A stretch of DNA of 64,000 nt from Amycolatopsis sp. NBRC 101858 (lineage in GTDB: Bacteria > Actinomycetota > Actinomycetes > Mycobacteriales > Pseudonocardiaceae), in NCBI RefSeq assembly GCF_030269325.1, contig NZ_BSTD01000004.1, positions 794,925 to 858,924 on the forward strand, in the 5' to 3' direction. The notes under the pieces are model-generated. The model ran no database searches and was not told where the DNA came from. It was given only the letters and a program-made list of their open reading frames with translations. Positions 52,607 through 60,702 of this stretch are shown here, in pieces. Within the stretch, counting starts at the first letter, position 1, and each line of letters begins with the position of its first letter. A program made the translations under genes and the position numbers.

Positions 52607-53904
52607 GCCCCATTGCCGACGTCGTTTCCCGCCTGCGCACGACGTTTTCGTCCGGCGTCACCAAGCCCCTGGAGTGGCGGCGCGCTCAGCTGACCGCGCT
52701 GAAGGCGATGCTGGAGGAGCAGGCCGACGACTTCCTCGCGGCCCTGCACGCCGACCTCGGCAAGAACGCGGCCGAAGCACGCAGCGCGGAGATCACGTTC
52801 GTCACCAACGAAATCGACCACACCCTGGCGCACCTCGACGCGTGGGTCGCGCCCGAGACGGCGCCGCTGCCGCAGTACCTGCTGCCCGGCGCGGGCAGCG
52901 TAGTGCGGGAGCCGCTCGGCGTCGCGCTCGTGATCGGGCCGTGGAACTACCCGCTGCACCTCGTGCTGGCGCCGCTGGTCGGGGTGCTGGCCGCGGGCAA
53001 CGCCGCCGTCGTCAAGCCGAGCGAGCTGTCGCCCACGGTGTCGGCCTCGATCGCGCGGCACGTCCCGTCCTATTTGGACACCTCGGCCGTCGCGGTCGTG
53101 GAGGGCGCGATCCCGGAGACCACCGAGCTGCTGGAACAGCGGTTCGACCACATCTTCTACACGGGCAACGGCGCGGTCGGGCGCATCGTGATGACCGCGG
53201 CGGCGAAGCACCTCACCCCGGTGGCCCTCGAGCTGGGCGGCAAGAGCCCGGTCGTCGTCGACACCGACGTCGACCTGCGGGTCGTGGCCGAGCGGATCGT
53301 CTACGGCAAGTTCATGAACGCGGGCCAGACGTGCGTGGCGCCGGACTACGTGCTGGCCGTCGGCGACACGGGGGAGCGGCTGGAGAAGCACCTGGCGGAC
53401 GTGCTGCGCGAGCGTTTCGGCGACGACCCGGCGGAGAGCCCGGTGTACGGGCGGATCGTCAACGCCCGGCACTTCGACCGCCTGGCGGGCCTGCTCGGCA
53501 GCGGGCGGCTGGTCACGGGCGGCCAGACCGACCGGGACGCGAAGTACATCGCGCCGACCGTGCTCGCGGACGTCCCGCCGGACTCGCCGGTGATGGCCGA
53601 GGAGATCTTCGGGCCGATCCTGCCGGTCCTGCGGGTCGCCTCCCTGGACGAGGCGCTGACGTTCATCACCGGCCGGGACAAGCCGCTGGCGTTGTACGCG
53701 TTCACGGGTTCGGCGGAGACGAAACGGCGGATCCTCGCGGAGACGTCGTCGGGCGCGGTGGGGTTCGGCCTCCCGGTGGCCCACCTGACGGCACCGGACC
53801 TCCCGTTCGGCGGGGTCGGCGAGAGCGGGATGGGGCGCTACCACGGGAAGTACTCGATCGACACGTTCAGCAACCTGAAGGCGGTCCTCGACAAACCGCT
53901 GTGA
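52603..53904 (+). CDS. NAD(P)-dependent aldehyde dehydrogenase
   Basis: 433 residues. VIGPWNYPLHLVLAPLVGVLAAGNAAVVKPSE binds cofactor, ALELGGKSPVVVD holds the general-base Glu (near 208), NAGQTCVAPDYVLAV the catalytic Cys (near 244), and EEIFGPILPV and YHGKYSIDTFSN the family 3-type end. It lacks a C-terminal membrane anchor. It probably oxidises a fatty or aromatic aldehyde produced or used in this operon. Confidence 0.93.
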   Translation: MSPIADVVSRLRTTFSSGVTKPLEWRRAQLTALKAMLEEQADDFLAALHADLGKNAAEARSAEITFVTNEIDHTLAHLDAWVAPETAPLPQYLLPGAGSVVREPLGVALVIGPWNYPLHLVLAPLVGVLAAGNAAVVKPSELSPTVSASIARHVPSYLDTSAVAVVEGAIPETTELLEQRFDHIFYTGNGAVGRIVMTAAAKHLTPVALELGGKSPVVVDTDVDLRVVAERIVYGKFMNAGQTCVAPDYVLAVGDTGERLEKHLADVLRERFGDDPAESPVYGRIVNARHFDRLAGLLGSGRLVTGGQTDRDAKYIAPTVLADVPPDSPVMAEEIFGPILPVLRVASLDEALTFITGRDKPLALYAFTGSAETKRRILAETSSGAVGFGLPVAHLTAPDLPFGGVGESGMGRYHGKYSIDTFSNLKAVLDKPL

Positions 53905-53915
53905 CCGCCCGTCGT

Positions 53916-54794
53916 TCAGCGCAGTGCTTCCTTCGCGCCCTCGGCCACCGCTTTCGCCACGGCGGCCAGGGCGGGTGAGTCCAGCTTCCACTGCTGCCAG
54001 TGCAGCGGGACGTCCAGGGGCCGGTCCGGGGCCAGGTCGATGAGCGCGTCGCCGCGGGAGGCCGCCTGGATCTCCGGGACCATGCCCCAGCCGAGGCCGG
54101 CCGCCACGGCGTCCACAAAGGACTCCGAGGCCGGGATGTGGTGGCGCACCAGGGTGAAGTTCCGGCGGCGGGTCAGGCCGCGCAGGAAGCGGTCCTGGAG
54201 GTCGTCCTTGCGGTCGAACATGATCACCGGGGCCGCGGGGAGTGCCGACGTCAGCGGGCCCGGCAGCCACTTCTCGAGGAACGCGGGGGAGGCCATCGCC
54301 CGGTAGCGCATGCGGCCCAGGCGGACGGATGTGCAGCCCTGGACCGGCTGGGGTGCCGCCGTCACCGCCGCCATGACCAGGCCCTCGCGCAGGAGGGCCG
54401 CCGTGTGGTCCTGGTCCTCGCGTTGGAGGTCGAAGGCGATCGCGGGGGACTCGGGGAGGCGGGCCAGCGCGGGGAGGAACCACGTGGCCAGCGAGTCCGC
54501 GTTGACCGCGATGGTGATGGTGCGCGTCGAGGAGTCCAGGCCCAGCTCGGCCAGCGCGTCCTGCTCCAGCTGGGCCAGCGAGCGGGCGAACCGGACCAGG
54601 ACCTGGCCGGATTCGGTCAGGGAAATGGGTTTCGTGCGCAGGAGCAGGACCCGGCCCGTGCGTTGCTCCAGGGCTTTGATGCGCTGGCTGACCGCTGACG
54701 GCGTCACGTGCAGGACCGCCGCCGCGGCGTCGAAGCTTTGCTCGTCGACTACGGCCAAGAGGGTTCTGACCTGGTCGAGCGGGAGATCGGACAT
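53916..54794 (-). CDS. LysR-family regulator, ArgP/LysG type
   Basis: 292 residues. HTH: LDQVRTLLAVVDEQSFDAAAAVLHVTPSAVSQRIKALEQRTGRVLL. The effector domain has TIAVNADSLATWFLPAL, typical of ArgP/IciA/LysG. It senses lysine or arginine and activates the divergent exporter gene. The start is ATG 54794 or the adjoining GTG 54797; no ribosome-binding site is visible, so the mRNA may be leaderless. Confidence 0.93.
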   Translation of the reverse strand: MSDLPLDQVRTLLAVVDEQSFDAAAAVLHVTPSAVSQRIKALEQRTGRVLLLRTKPISLTESGQVLVRFARSLAQLEQDALAELGLDSSTRTITIAVNADSLATWFLPALARLPESPAIAFDLQREDQDHTAALLREGLVMAAVTAAPQPVQGCTSVRLGRMRYRAMASPAFLEKWLPGPLTSALPAAPVIMFDRKDDLQDRFLRGLTRRRNFTLVRHHIPASESFVDAVAAGLGWGMVPEIQAASRGDALIDLAPDRPLDVPLHWQQWKLDSPALAAVAKAVAEGAKEALR

Positions 54795-54808
54795 CACGAG
54801 CGCTAATG

Positions 54809-54857
54809 TTACGTAAGAATCTTTAGCTGGAGTAACTCAGCGGGACGGTCGTACCGT
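54809..54857. promoter_or_regulatory. LysG-type operator/promoter region
   Basis: The 69-base divergent gap contains the palindrome TTACGTAA (54809-54816) and TACCGT (54852-54857) six bases before the exporter GTG, which would make a leaderless mRNA. The AT-rich stretch 54805-54826 is where an ArgP-like activator should bind. Confidence 0.5.
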
Positions 54858-54863
54858 GGGCGG

Positions 54864-55466
54864 GTGCTTCCACTGCTCCTCGCCGGGTTCGGGACCGGCT
54901 TGTCCCTCATCGTCGCCATCGGCTCACAGAACGCCTTCCTCCTGCAGCAAGGGCTGCGGGGCGGTGTCGTCACGCCGCTCGTCGTCATCTGCGCGGTGTC
55001 GGATCTCGTGCTGATCGGGCTCGGGGTCAGCGGAATCGGGGCCGTCATCGAGCGGTGGCCGACCGCGATCGGGGTGATCGCCGTCGGCGGCGGGCTCTTC
55101 CTGCTCGGCTACGGCGCGCTCGCCGCGCGGCGGGCGTTCCGGCGCTCGGTGATGACCGTCGGCGAAGACCGGACGCCGTTGCGGAAGGCCGTGCTCGCCT
55201 GCGTTGCCTTCACGTGGCTCAACCCGCACGTCTACCTGGACACGGTCCTCCTGCTCGGCTCGGTGGCCGTCGCGCACGGCGATGGTCGCTGGCTCTTCGG
55301 GCTGGGTGCCGGGATCGCCAGCGCGGTGTGGTTCAGCGCGCTCGGCTTCGGCGCGAAGAAGCTGGCCGGCGTGTTCGCCCGGCCGGCCGCTTGGCGCGTT
55401 CTGGACGTCGTCATCGCCGTGACCATGACCGGGCTCGGCGCGACGATGCTGCTGAGCCATGTGTGA
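54864..55466 (+). CDS. LysE/ArgO-family basic amino acid exporter
   Basis: 200 residues, six membrane helices. SLIVAIGSQNAFLLQQGLRG at the N-terminus is the LysE signature, and VAFTWLNPHVYLDTVLLLG lies near 120. It exports lysine and/or arginine when their pools rise. Together with the divergent LysR gene it copies the lysG-lysE arrangement of corynebacteria. It ends one base before the convergent Ogt gene. Confidence 0.93.
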   Translation: MLPLLLAGFGTGLSLIVAIGSQNAFLLQQGLRGGVVTPLVVICAVSDLVLIGLGVSGIGAVIERWPTAIGVIAVGGGLFLLGYGALAARRAFRRSVMTVGEDRTPLRKAVLACVAFTWLNPHVYLDTVLLLGSVAVAHGDGRWLFGLGAGIASAVWFSALGFGAKKLAGVFARPAAWRVLDVVIAVTMTGLGATMLLSHV

Positions 55467-55467
55467 T

Positions 55468-55956
55468 TCACCAGAGCTGGCCGAGTTCCGCTGCCGGTGG
55501 GCGTTCGAGCTCCAGCAGGAACTGCTTGCGCTTGAGCCCGCCCGCGTAGCCGGTGAGCTTCCCGTTCTTGCCGACGACGCGGTGGCACGCCACCAGGATG
55601 CTCAGCGGGTTCTGCCCGACCGCCGCCCCGACCTCGTGCGGCAGCCTGCCGGCCGCCTTCGCCAGGTCGCCGTACGTCGCCGTCGAGCCGTAGGGGATCT
55701 TCGCGATCTCGGCCCACACGGCGCGCTGGAAGTCGGTGCCGTCAGCCCGGGTGGGTACGTCGAACTCCTGGCGCTGTCCGGCGAAGTATTCCTTCAGTTG
55801 CTCGACTGCCGTGGGGAAAGCCGCGTCGTCGCGCGGGCCGAACGTGGTCCGGTCCGGGCGGGTCCAGTGGTGCGGGAAGTAGAGGCCGGTCACGACGTCG
55901 CCGTCGCCGACCAGGGTGAGCTCGCCGATCGGCGAGTCGATGATCGTGTGTTTCAT
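55468..55956 (-). CDS. ogt: Methylated-DNA-protein-cysteine methyltransferase (Ogt type)
   Basis: 162 residues. The acceptor Cys is in LVACHRVVGKNGKLTGYAGG (near 127); family members usually have PCHR, here ACHR. DFQRAVWAEIAKIPYGSTATYGDLA is the DNA-binding helix-turn-helix, with Arg at the finger position. It removes alkyl groups from O6-guanine in a suicide reaction. It is the last gene of an operon with a hypothetical gene and a 2OG-Fe(II) oxygenase, and its ATG shares a base with the previous stop. Confidence 0.92.
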   Translation of the reverse strand: MKHTIIDSPIGELTLVGDGDVVTGLYFPHHWTRPDRTTFGPRDDAAFPTAVEQLKEYFAGQRQEFDVPTRADGTDFQRAVWAEIAKIPYGSTATYGDLAKAAGRLPHEVGAAVGQNPLSILVACHRVVGKNGKLTGYAGGLKRKQFLLELERPPAAELGQLW

Positions 55957-56330
55957 CAGTTCTCCCAAGTAGTGCCGTCCGCCCGGGCGCCGCGAAGGCC
56001 GGGCAGGCGGAAATCGGTCAATGCGGCCGTGACGACTGTCCTGTGAGGACTCCAAGCCGTCGATTGCAGCCGGCGCGTCAGGCCCGCCCAGCCGGCCGGG
56101 GTGGCGGCCACGACCCAGACGTCCGGCTCCGGCGCCGCGAACCGCCGGGCCTGGCGCAACCACGACGCCGCCGTCTCCGGCCAGGTCACCGTCGCCAGGA
56201 CCGGGCCGCCCCAGGTTTCGGCGATCCGAGCGCCGTCGGCTCGCGAGGCGGCGTCGGCCGCGGTGCCGATCACGACGTGGCGGGCCTCGCCGATCAGCTG
56301 CAGGAGGGCCTCCAGCTCCGCGTCGGTCAT
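55956..56330 (-). CDS. Hypothetical protein in an alkylation-repair operon
   Basis: 124 residues. The pattern LLQLIGEARHVVIGTAADAASRADGARIAETWGGPVLATVTW suggests a Rossmann-like alternation, followed by VWVVAATPAGWAGLTRRL. No catalytic site recognised. The start overlaps the oxygenase stop (ATGA) and the stop overlaps the Ogt start, so it is tightly embedded between two repair genes and probably serves them. Confidence 0.78.
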   Translation of the reverse strand: MTDAELEALLQLIGEARHVVIGTAADAASRADGARIAETWGGPVLATVTWPETAASWLRQARRFAAPEPDVWVVAATPAGWAGLTRRLQSTAWSPHRTVVTAALTDFRLPGLRGARADGTTWEN

Positions 56331-57040
56331 GTCGCGTCGTGGAAGACGAGGCCCAGGGTGTGCCGCCGGCCGGAACGGACGGCCGAGACGCCGTGGCGGA
56401 CCGGCGCCGCCGACCAGCCGCGGGCCGAGCGGACCGGCCGGTCGCGGGTGGTGAACACGAGGCCGTGGCCTTGGGGGATGAGGGTCGCGGTGCCACGCGA
56501 CTGCGCGCGCGGCCGTTGCTCGACGAGCAGGAACTCGCCGCCGGTGTGGTCGGTGCCGGGGTCGTTGAGGTTGATCACGACCTGCAGCGGGAACACTTTG
56601 TCGCCGTAGAGGTCGCGGTGCAGGGCGTTCCAGCCGCCGGTGTCGTACCGCAGCAGGATAGGGGTCGGCCGCTTCTGACCGGCTTCGTGGCAGACGGCCA
56701 GCCATTCGTCCAATGTGGACGGCCAGTCCGGCTCCCGGCCGAGCCGGGCGTACCAGTCCTGGGCGATCGGCAGCAGCCGCGGGTAGAGCGCTTGCCGCAG
56801 CCGCTGCACGGGTTCGGGGAAGGGTTCGGCGAAGTAGTGGTAGTCACCGTGGTCGCCGAAGCGGTGACGGCGCAGGTTGACGGTCGCCCGAAAGTGTTCC
56901 TGCTCGTCCCAGAGAGCGACGAGCGTCTGGCACTCGGCCGGGGTGAGCAGCTGCGGCAGGAGCGCACAGCCGTAGTCATCGACCTCCGCAGCCACCGCTT
57001 CCCAATCGGCTGCGGCGACGCGCTTTTCGAATGTGCTCAT
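56327..57040 (-). CDS. 2OG-Fe(II) oxygenase, PF09859-type (putative DNA repair)
   Basis: 237 residues. Iron ligands: His and Asp in NALHRDLYGDKVF (near 145) and the distal His probably in RHTLGLVFHDA at the end; HTGGEFLLVEQRPRAQSR lies between, with an Arg for 2-oxoglutarate. This is the PF09859 group, often next to methyltransferases for alkylated DNA, and is thought to remove alkyl damage oxidatively. The ATG follows directly on the shared promoter box, so the mRNA is probably leaderless. Confidence 0.87.
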   Translation of the reverse strand: MSTFEKRVAAADWEAVAAEVDDYGCALLPQLLTPAECQTLVALWDEQEHFRATVNLRRHRFGDHGDYHYFAEPFPEPVQRLRQALYPRLLPIAQDWYARLGREPDWPSTLDEWLAVCHEAGQKRPTPILLRYDTGGWNALHRDLYGDKVFPLQVVINLNDPGTDHTGGEFLLVEQRPRAQSRGTATLIPQGHGLVFTTRDRPVRSARGWSAAPVRHGVSAVRSGRRHTLGLVFHDAT

Positions 57041-57076
57041 ACCCAGTAGACGTTCCGGCGGGGTGAAACGTGAGAT
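57041..57076 (-). promoter_or_regulatory. Shared ECF-type promoter box, oxygenase/ogt operon
   Basis: Read on the minus strand: ATCTCACGTT, 13 bases, ACGTCTAC, one base, GGGT, then the ATG. The same box, with identical spacing and the same distance to the start codon, stands before the sigma-factor/MGMT operon (58509-58544). CACGTT as -35 and CGTCTA as -10 fit an ECF sigma factor promoter. Confidence 0.8.
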
Positions 57077-57441
57077 GGGCCGAGCGAGAAATTCCGCGGC
57101 CGGTCGGCGGGGCGGTGGCACGGCTGGCGAGGGGCGCTGGCGTGCTTGGGCGCAGCCAACGGCGAGGGCAGTGCGGCCGGCGGGGCGCGAGCGCGGCCGG
57201 CACCCTTCGGCTCACTGAGCGCGGCGTGCGGCAGAGCCGGCTTCGCGGGCCACCGGTCCGGACCAGGGCAGGCCCGCCCGGCCGGCGTGGCCCGCCCCGG
57301 TCGGGCCCGGCCCAGCTGGCTCGGCTCTCCGGCCCGACCCGCCGCCCCTCGGGTGGCCAGCTCGGCCCAGCCCAACCGGCCTGCCCCCAGCTGCCCCCGC
57401 CCCCAGCTGCCCCGGCCCGCCCGGGAGGACCGAACCAGAAC
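57077..57441. other. Gene-free G/C-simple spacer
   Basis: These 365 bases separate the two repair operons. They are strongly biased to G and C, with repeats of CCCAGCTGCCCC-like words near 57380-57420. No gene, dyad with spacer or AT-rich box was seen. Confidence 0.5.
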
Positions 57442-58035
57442 CTAAGCCGCTTCCATCGTCAACAGCACCCGCTTAGCCTCCTCCCCGCCCGCATACTGCC
57501 CATACGACCCATCCGACCGCACCACCCGATGACACGGCACCACCACCGGCAGCGGGTTGAGCGCACAAGCCGTGCCGACCGCGCGGACCGCCTTCGGGCT
57601 GCCCGCCGCCGTCGCTACCTGGGAATAGCTCTCCGTGTGGCCGTACTCGATCTCCGGGAGGTGCTCCAGCACCGACAAGCGGAACCCGCGGGCCAGGCGG
57701 AAGTCCAGCGGGACGTCGAACGAGCGGCGGCCGCCCGTGAAGTACTCGTCCAGCTGGCGGACCACCGGGTCGAGGCGGGCCGGGGCGTAGAGGATCCGGG
57801 GGCTGATCGCCGAGGCGAGGGCCGCCAGGACCGCGTCGTGGTCCTGGCGGTCGAACGCCACCTTGACCAGGCCCTGGGCGGTCGCCGCCAGCAGCAGGGA
57901 GCCGACCGGGGTGTCGAGCGTGCGGTAGGCGACGTCCAGCAGGCCCTCCTGCTCCGCGGCGGCCGTCAGCCGCTCGTGCAGGCGGTCCGGCAGGAGTTCG
58001 TAGGCCACCGGAAGCGACGGGATGACGTCGATCAT
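57442..58035 (-). CDS. Methylated-DNA-protein-cysteine methyltransferase (MGMT)
   Basis: 197 residues. Acceptor Cys in VVVPCHRVVRSDGSYGQYAGG (near 169), with the canonical PCHRV that the other copy lacks. LSVLEHLPEIEYGHTESYSQVA is the DNA-binding part; the finger residue region reads FRLSVLEH. An N-terminal extension of about 35 residues precedes the domain. The start overlaps the stop of the ECF sigma factor gene (ATGA), so repair protein and sigma factor are made together. Confidence 0.92.
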   Translation of the reverse strand: MIDVIPSLPVAYELLPDRLHERLTAAAEQEGLLDVAYRTLDTPVGSLLLAATAQGLVKVAFDRQDHDAVLAALASAISPRILYAPARLDPVVRQLDEYFTGGRRSFDVPLDFRLARGFRLSVLEHLPEIEYGHTESYSQVATAAGSPKAVRAVGTACALNPLPVVVPCHRVVRSDGSYGQYAGGEEAKRVLLTMEAA

Positions 58036-58508
58036 GAGTGCGCTCCTTCCAAGGGGTAGGTGGCCCGCAAGGTCTTGACGCCGTCGGCGGCCGCGCGGCG
58101 GGCGGCGTCCGCGGTGCCTCCGGTGATCTCCGCGATTTCGCGGTAGGGCAGCCCGGCCAGGTAGTGATAGGCGACGGCCGTGCGCTGCTTGTCCGGCAGC
58201 CGCGCGAGCGCGTCCCACAGGTCGCCGGACCACGTGTCCGTGCGGCCCGGCCGGTCCGGGATGTCGCCGACCGGCAGCGGCCGGCGTGCCTGGGCGCGGG
58301 TGACGTCGATGGCCTTGCGGTGCGCGATCGTGACGAGCCACGCCTGGACGTTCGCGTCGGCGGGCAGCTCGGGGTACGCCTTGAGGGCGGCCAGGAAGGT
58401 CTCCGACCAGGCGTCTTCGGCGTCGGCTGGGCCGAGCACGGCCCGGCAGACGCGGAGGACCATCGGCCCGTGCTCGGCCACGATCTGCTCGAACGGTTTC
58501 ACGATCAC
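58032..58508 (-). CDS. ECF-type RNA polymerase sigma factor linked to MGMT
   Basis: 158 residues. Region 2: RVCRAVLGPADAEDAWSETFLAALKAYPEL, WLVTIAHRKAIDVTRAQ; region 4: LARLPDKQRTAVAYHYLAGLPYREIAEITGGTADAARR. No anti-sigma factor gene is near. GTG 58508 follows the promoter box at the same position as the ATG of the oxygenase operon, so I chose it; GTG 58502 has AGGG before it and is the alternative. It probably drives its own operon and the oxygenase/ogt operon. Confidence 0.9.
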   Translation of the reverse strand: MIVKPFEQIVAEHGPMVLRVCRAVLGPADAEDAWSETFLAALKAYPELPADANVQAWLVTIAHRKAIDVTRAQARRPLPVGDIPDRPGRTDTWSGDLWDALARLPDKQRTAVAYHYLAGLPYREIAEITGGTADAARRAAADGVKTLRATYPLEGAHS

Positions 58509-58544
58509 ACCCTGTAGACGTCCGCGGACGCCGGAACGTGAGAT
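58509..58544 (-). promoter_or_regulatory. Shared ECF-type promoter box, sigma factor/MGMT operon
   Basis: Minus strand: ATCTCACGTT, 13 bases, ACGTCTAC, one base, GGGT, then GTG. The match to 57041-57076 is exact in both conserved blocks and in every spacing, while the spacer itself differs, as expected for a promoter rather than a recent duplication. Confidence 0.8.
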
Positions 58545-58552
58545 CGAGTTTG

Positions 58553-59320
58553 TCACGGGATCGCGGTGCCGGTGACGACCGTCGCACCCAGCTCTTCGGA
58601 CTCGTGGACGCGCGGGGTCAGCCCGGCCGCGGTGAAGATCCCGCTCAAGACCGGCGCCTGCCGCTCGCTCGATTCGACCAGCAGCGACCCGCCCGGCGCG
58701 AGCCACCGGTACGCGCCCGCGGCGACCCGGCGGGCGAGGTCGAGGCCGTCCGCACCGCCGTCGAGCGCGACGCGGGGTTCGTGCAGCCGCGCTTCCGGCG
58801 GCATGGTCGCGACGGCGTCCGAAGGCACGTACGGCACGTTCGCCATGAGTACGTCGACCCGGCCGCCAAGCGACGACGGCAGCGCGTCGTAGAGGTCACC
58901 CTGGTGAACACCAGCACCCGGAAGGTTCACCCGGGCGCAGGAGACGGCTGCGGGCTCGACGTCGGCCGCGTGCAGCTCACGGGGGGCCACCACAGCACTG
59001 AACGCGGCACCCAGCGCACCGGACCCGCAGCACAGATCGAGCACCACCGGCTGCGGCGGCGCGAGCGAGACGGCGACGTCGACCAGGAACTCGGTGCGGT
59101 GGCGCGGCACGAACACCCCGGGCCGCAAGGAGATCCGCAGGCCGTGGAACTCCGCCCAGCCGAGCAGGTGCTCCAGCGGCAGCCCGGCGACGCGGCGCTC
59201 GACCAGGGAGTCGAGCTCGGCGGGCGTCGTGGCGGCGGCGATCAGCAGGTCCGCCTCGTCCTCGGCGAACACGCAGCCCGCGGCGCGCAGCCGCGCAACG
59301 ACAGTCGAAGTGTCCAACAA
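58553..59320 (-). CDS. PrmC/HemK-related protein-glutamine methyltransferase
   Basis: 255 residues. SAM-binding VVLDLCCGSGALGAAF (about 94-108), catalytic motif here NVPYVPSDA (near 162) instead of NPPY. This matches the TIGR03704 group, PrmC-related enzymes of unknown substrate, not the release-factor enzyme itself. The likely start is TTG 59320 or 59317; there is no good ribosome-binding site. It ends just before the promoter of the sigma-factor operon. Confidence 0.85.
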   Translation of the reverse strand: MLDTSTVVARLRAAGCVFAEDEADLLIAAATTPAELDSLVERRVAGLPLEHLLGWAEFHGLRISLRPGVFVPRHRTEFLVDVAVSLAPPQPVVLDLCCGSGALGAAFSAVVAPRELHAADVEPAAVSCARVNLPGAGVHQGDLYDALPSSLGGRVDVLMANVPYVPSDAVATMPPEARLHEPRVALDGGADGLDLARRVAAGAYRWLAPGGSLLVESSERQAPVLSGIFTAAGLTPRVHESEELGATVVTGTAIP

Positions 59321-59330
59321 GGAACGAACG

Positions 59331-59834
59331 CTACCGGACCTGCACCAGGTCCCCGACGTTCAGGCCGTCGAAGAACGCCGCCGAGTCGGCGTCGGTGAGG
59401 TGGACGCAGCCGTGTGACGGCGCGTCGAGGGGCCCGGCGTGGAAGGCGATGCCACCGGCGGCGAAGAACACCGAGTTGGGCATGTCCGTGCCGTAGACGC
59501 TGCTGGTGTGCTCGCGGTCCTTCCAGACGACGTGGAACGACCCGGCCGGCGTCGCCTGGTCCGGCGGCCCGAAGCCGGCCGGGACCGGCCCGCGCACGAC
59601 CTGGCCGTCCCGCAGCAGCCAGGCCAGGCGCTGCGCCAGGCTCACGCACGCGCCGGTGGTCACCGTGCACGGCGGCGCGGGCGGCGGTGCCGTGGTGGTG
59701 GGCGGAGCCGGCGTGGTCGTCCGGACCAGCGGCGCGGGCTCGGCGATCGGGCTCGGCGTGGTCGTGCGCGGTGCCGCGCACGACGCCGTGACCAGCGTCA
59801 ACCCCAGCAGGGTCAGCACCCCGGTTCTGCGCAT
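59331..59834 (-). CDS. Lipoprotein L,D-transpeptidase (YkuD)
   Basis: 167 residues from an ATG after GAAGGGG. Signal peptide with lipobox TASC near residue 19, a Thr/Pro linker (APPTTTAPPPAPP), then a YkuD domain: IAFHAGPLDAPSHGCVHLTD carries the catalytic His and Cys. It forms or modifies 3-3 cross-links in peptidoglycan outside the membrane. The ESX-linked hydrolases diverge from it 138 bases away. Confidence 0.92.
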   Translation of the reverse strand: MRRTGVLTLLGLTLVTASCAAPRTTTPSPIAEPAPLVRTTTPAPPTTTAPPPAPPCTVTTGACVSLAQRLAWLLRDGQVVRGPVPAGFGPPDQATPAGSFHVVWKDREHTSSVYGTDMPNSVFFAAGGIAFHAGPLDAPSHGCVHLTDADSAAFFDGLNVGDLVQVR

Positions 59835-59972
59835 CCGTTCCCCTTCTCGCAGGACCTCTCCGCAGACCAGTACGGGTGAGCGGCCCCGGAGGTTGAGCCG
59901 GGCGTGCACCCGGGTTGTCCCTGCGTGCACCGCGGCTACCGCCGGGAGTACCCGGGCGGTCAAGGTCGAACC

Positions 59973-60701
59973 ATGACGAAGCTGAGCGCCGAGCAGATCG
60001 CCCGGCACGCCTACGCGGCCGGGTTCCGCGGCCAGGGCCTGACCACCGCGGTCGCCGTCGCGCTGGCCGAGTCCGGCGGCCGGACGACCGCGCACAACGC
60101 CACCCCGCCGGACAACTCCTACGGCCTGTGGCAGATCAACATGCTGGGCGCACTCGGCCCCGAGCGGCGCCACCAGTACCACCTGAAGTCGAACGACCAG
60201 CTGTTCGACCCGGACACGAACGCCAAGGTCGCGAACAGCATCTCGGGCGACGGGCACGACTTCACGCCCTGGTCGACGTACACGAACGGGGCCTACAAGC
60301 ACCACCTCACCGCCGCTCGGAAGGCCGCCCAGGACGTCACGAAGCACCACGGGAAGCCCGCCGAGACCCAGCGCGCGAGCGGCAGCCCGCTCCGGGTGGA
60401 CGACACCGTGCTGCACTCCTACGTCAGCCGGACCCGGCACGTCGCCGACGCGCTCGGCACCGCGACCGGGCAGCTGCGCGACGTCCGGGAGATCGGCCAC
60501 GAGAGCTTCGGCAAGATCGGGAAGGAGTCGGGCTTCGCTGACGCGCTGACCGGCTTCGGGCTGGCCCTGCAACGGCAGGTCAAGGGCGTCGGCACGCACG
60601 CCGACGGACTGGCCACGGCCGCGCAGAAGGCCGCCAAGACCTACCGCGACCACGAGACGGCCACTGCCGCCGCCCTGAACGACCACGCCCGACGGAGCTG
60701 A
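59973..60701 (+). CDS. Transglycosylase-like protein with ESX (EspC/WXG-like) tail
   Basis: 242 residues, no signal peptide. Residues 1-110 form a lysozyme-like domain: AVALAESGGRTTAHN with the catalytic Glu (near 38), NSYGLWQIN (near 59). Residues 135-240 are two long helices like ESX-secreted EspC/DUF2580 proteins (DTVLHSYVSRTRHVADAL). So it is probably a cell-wall hydrolase exported by a type VII system through its C-terminal helices. The next gene starts one base after its stop. Confidence 0.85.
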   Translation: MTKLSAEQIARHAYAAGFRGQGLTTAVAVALAESGGRTTAHNATPPDNSYGLWQINMLGALGPERRHQYHLKSNDQLFDPDTNAKVANSISGDGHDFTPWSTYTNGAYKHHLTAARKAAQDVTKHHGKPAETQRASGSPLRVDDTVLHSYVSRTRHVADALGTATGQLRDVREIGHESFGKIGKESGFADALTGFGLALQRQVKGVGTHADGLATAAQKAAKTYRDHETATAAALNDHARRS

Positions 60702-60702
60702 C

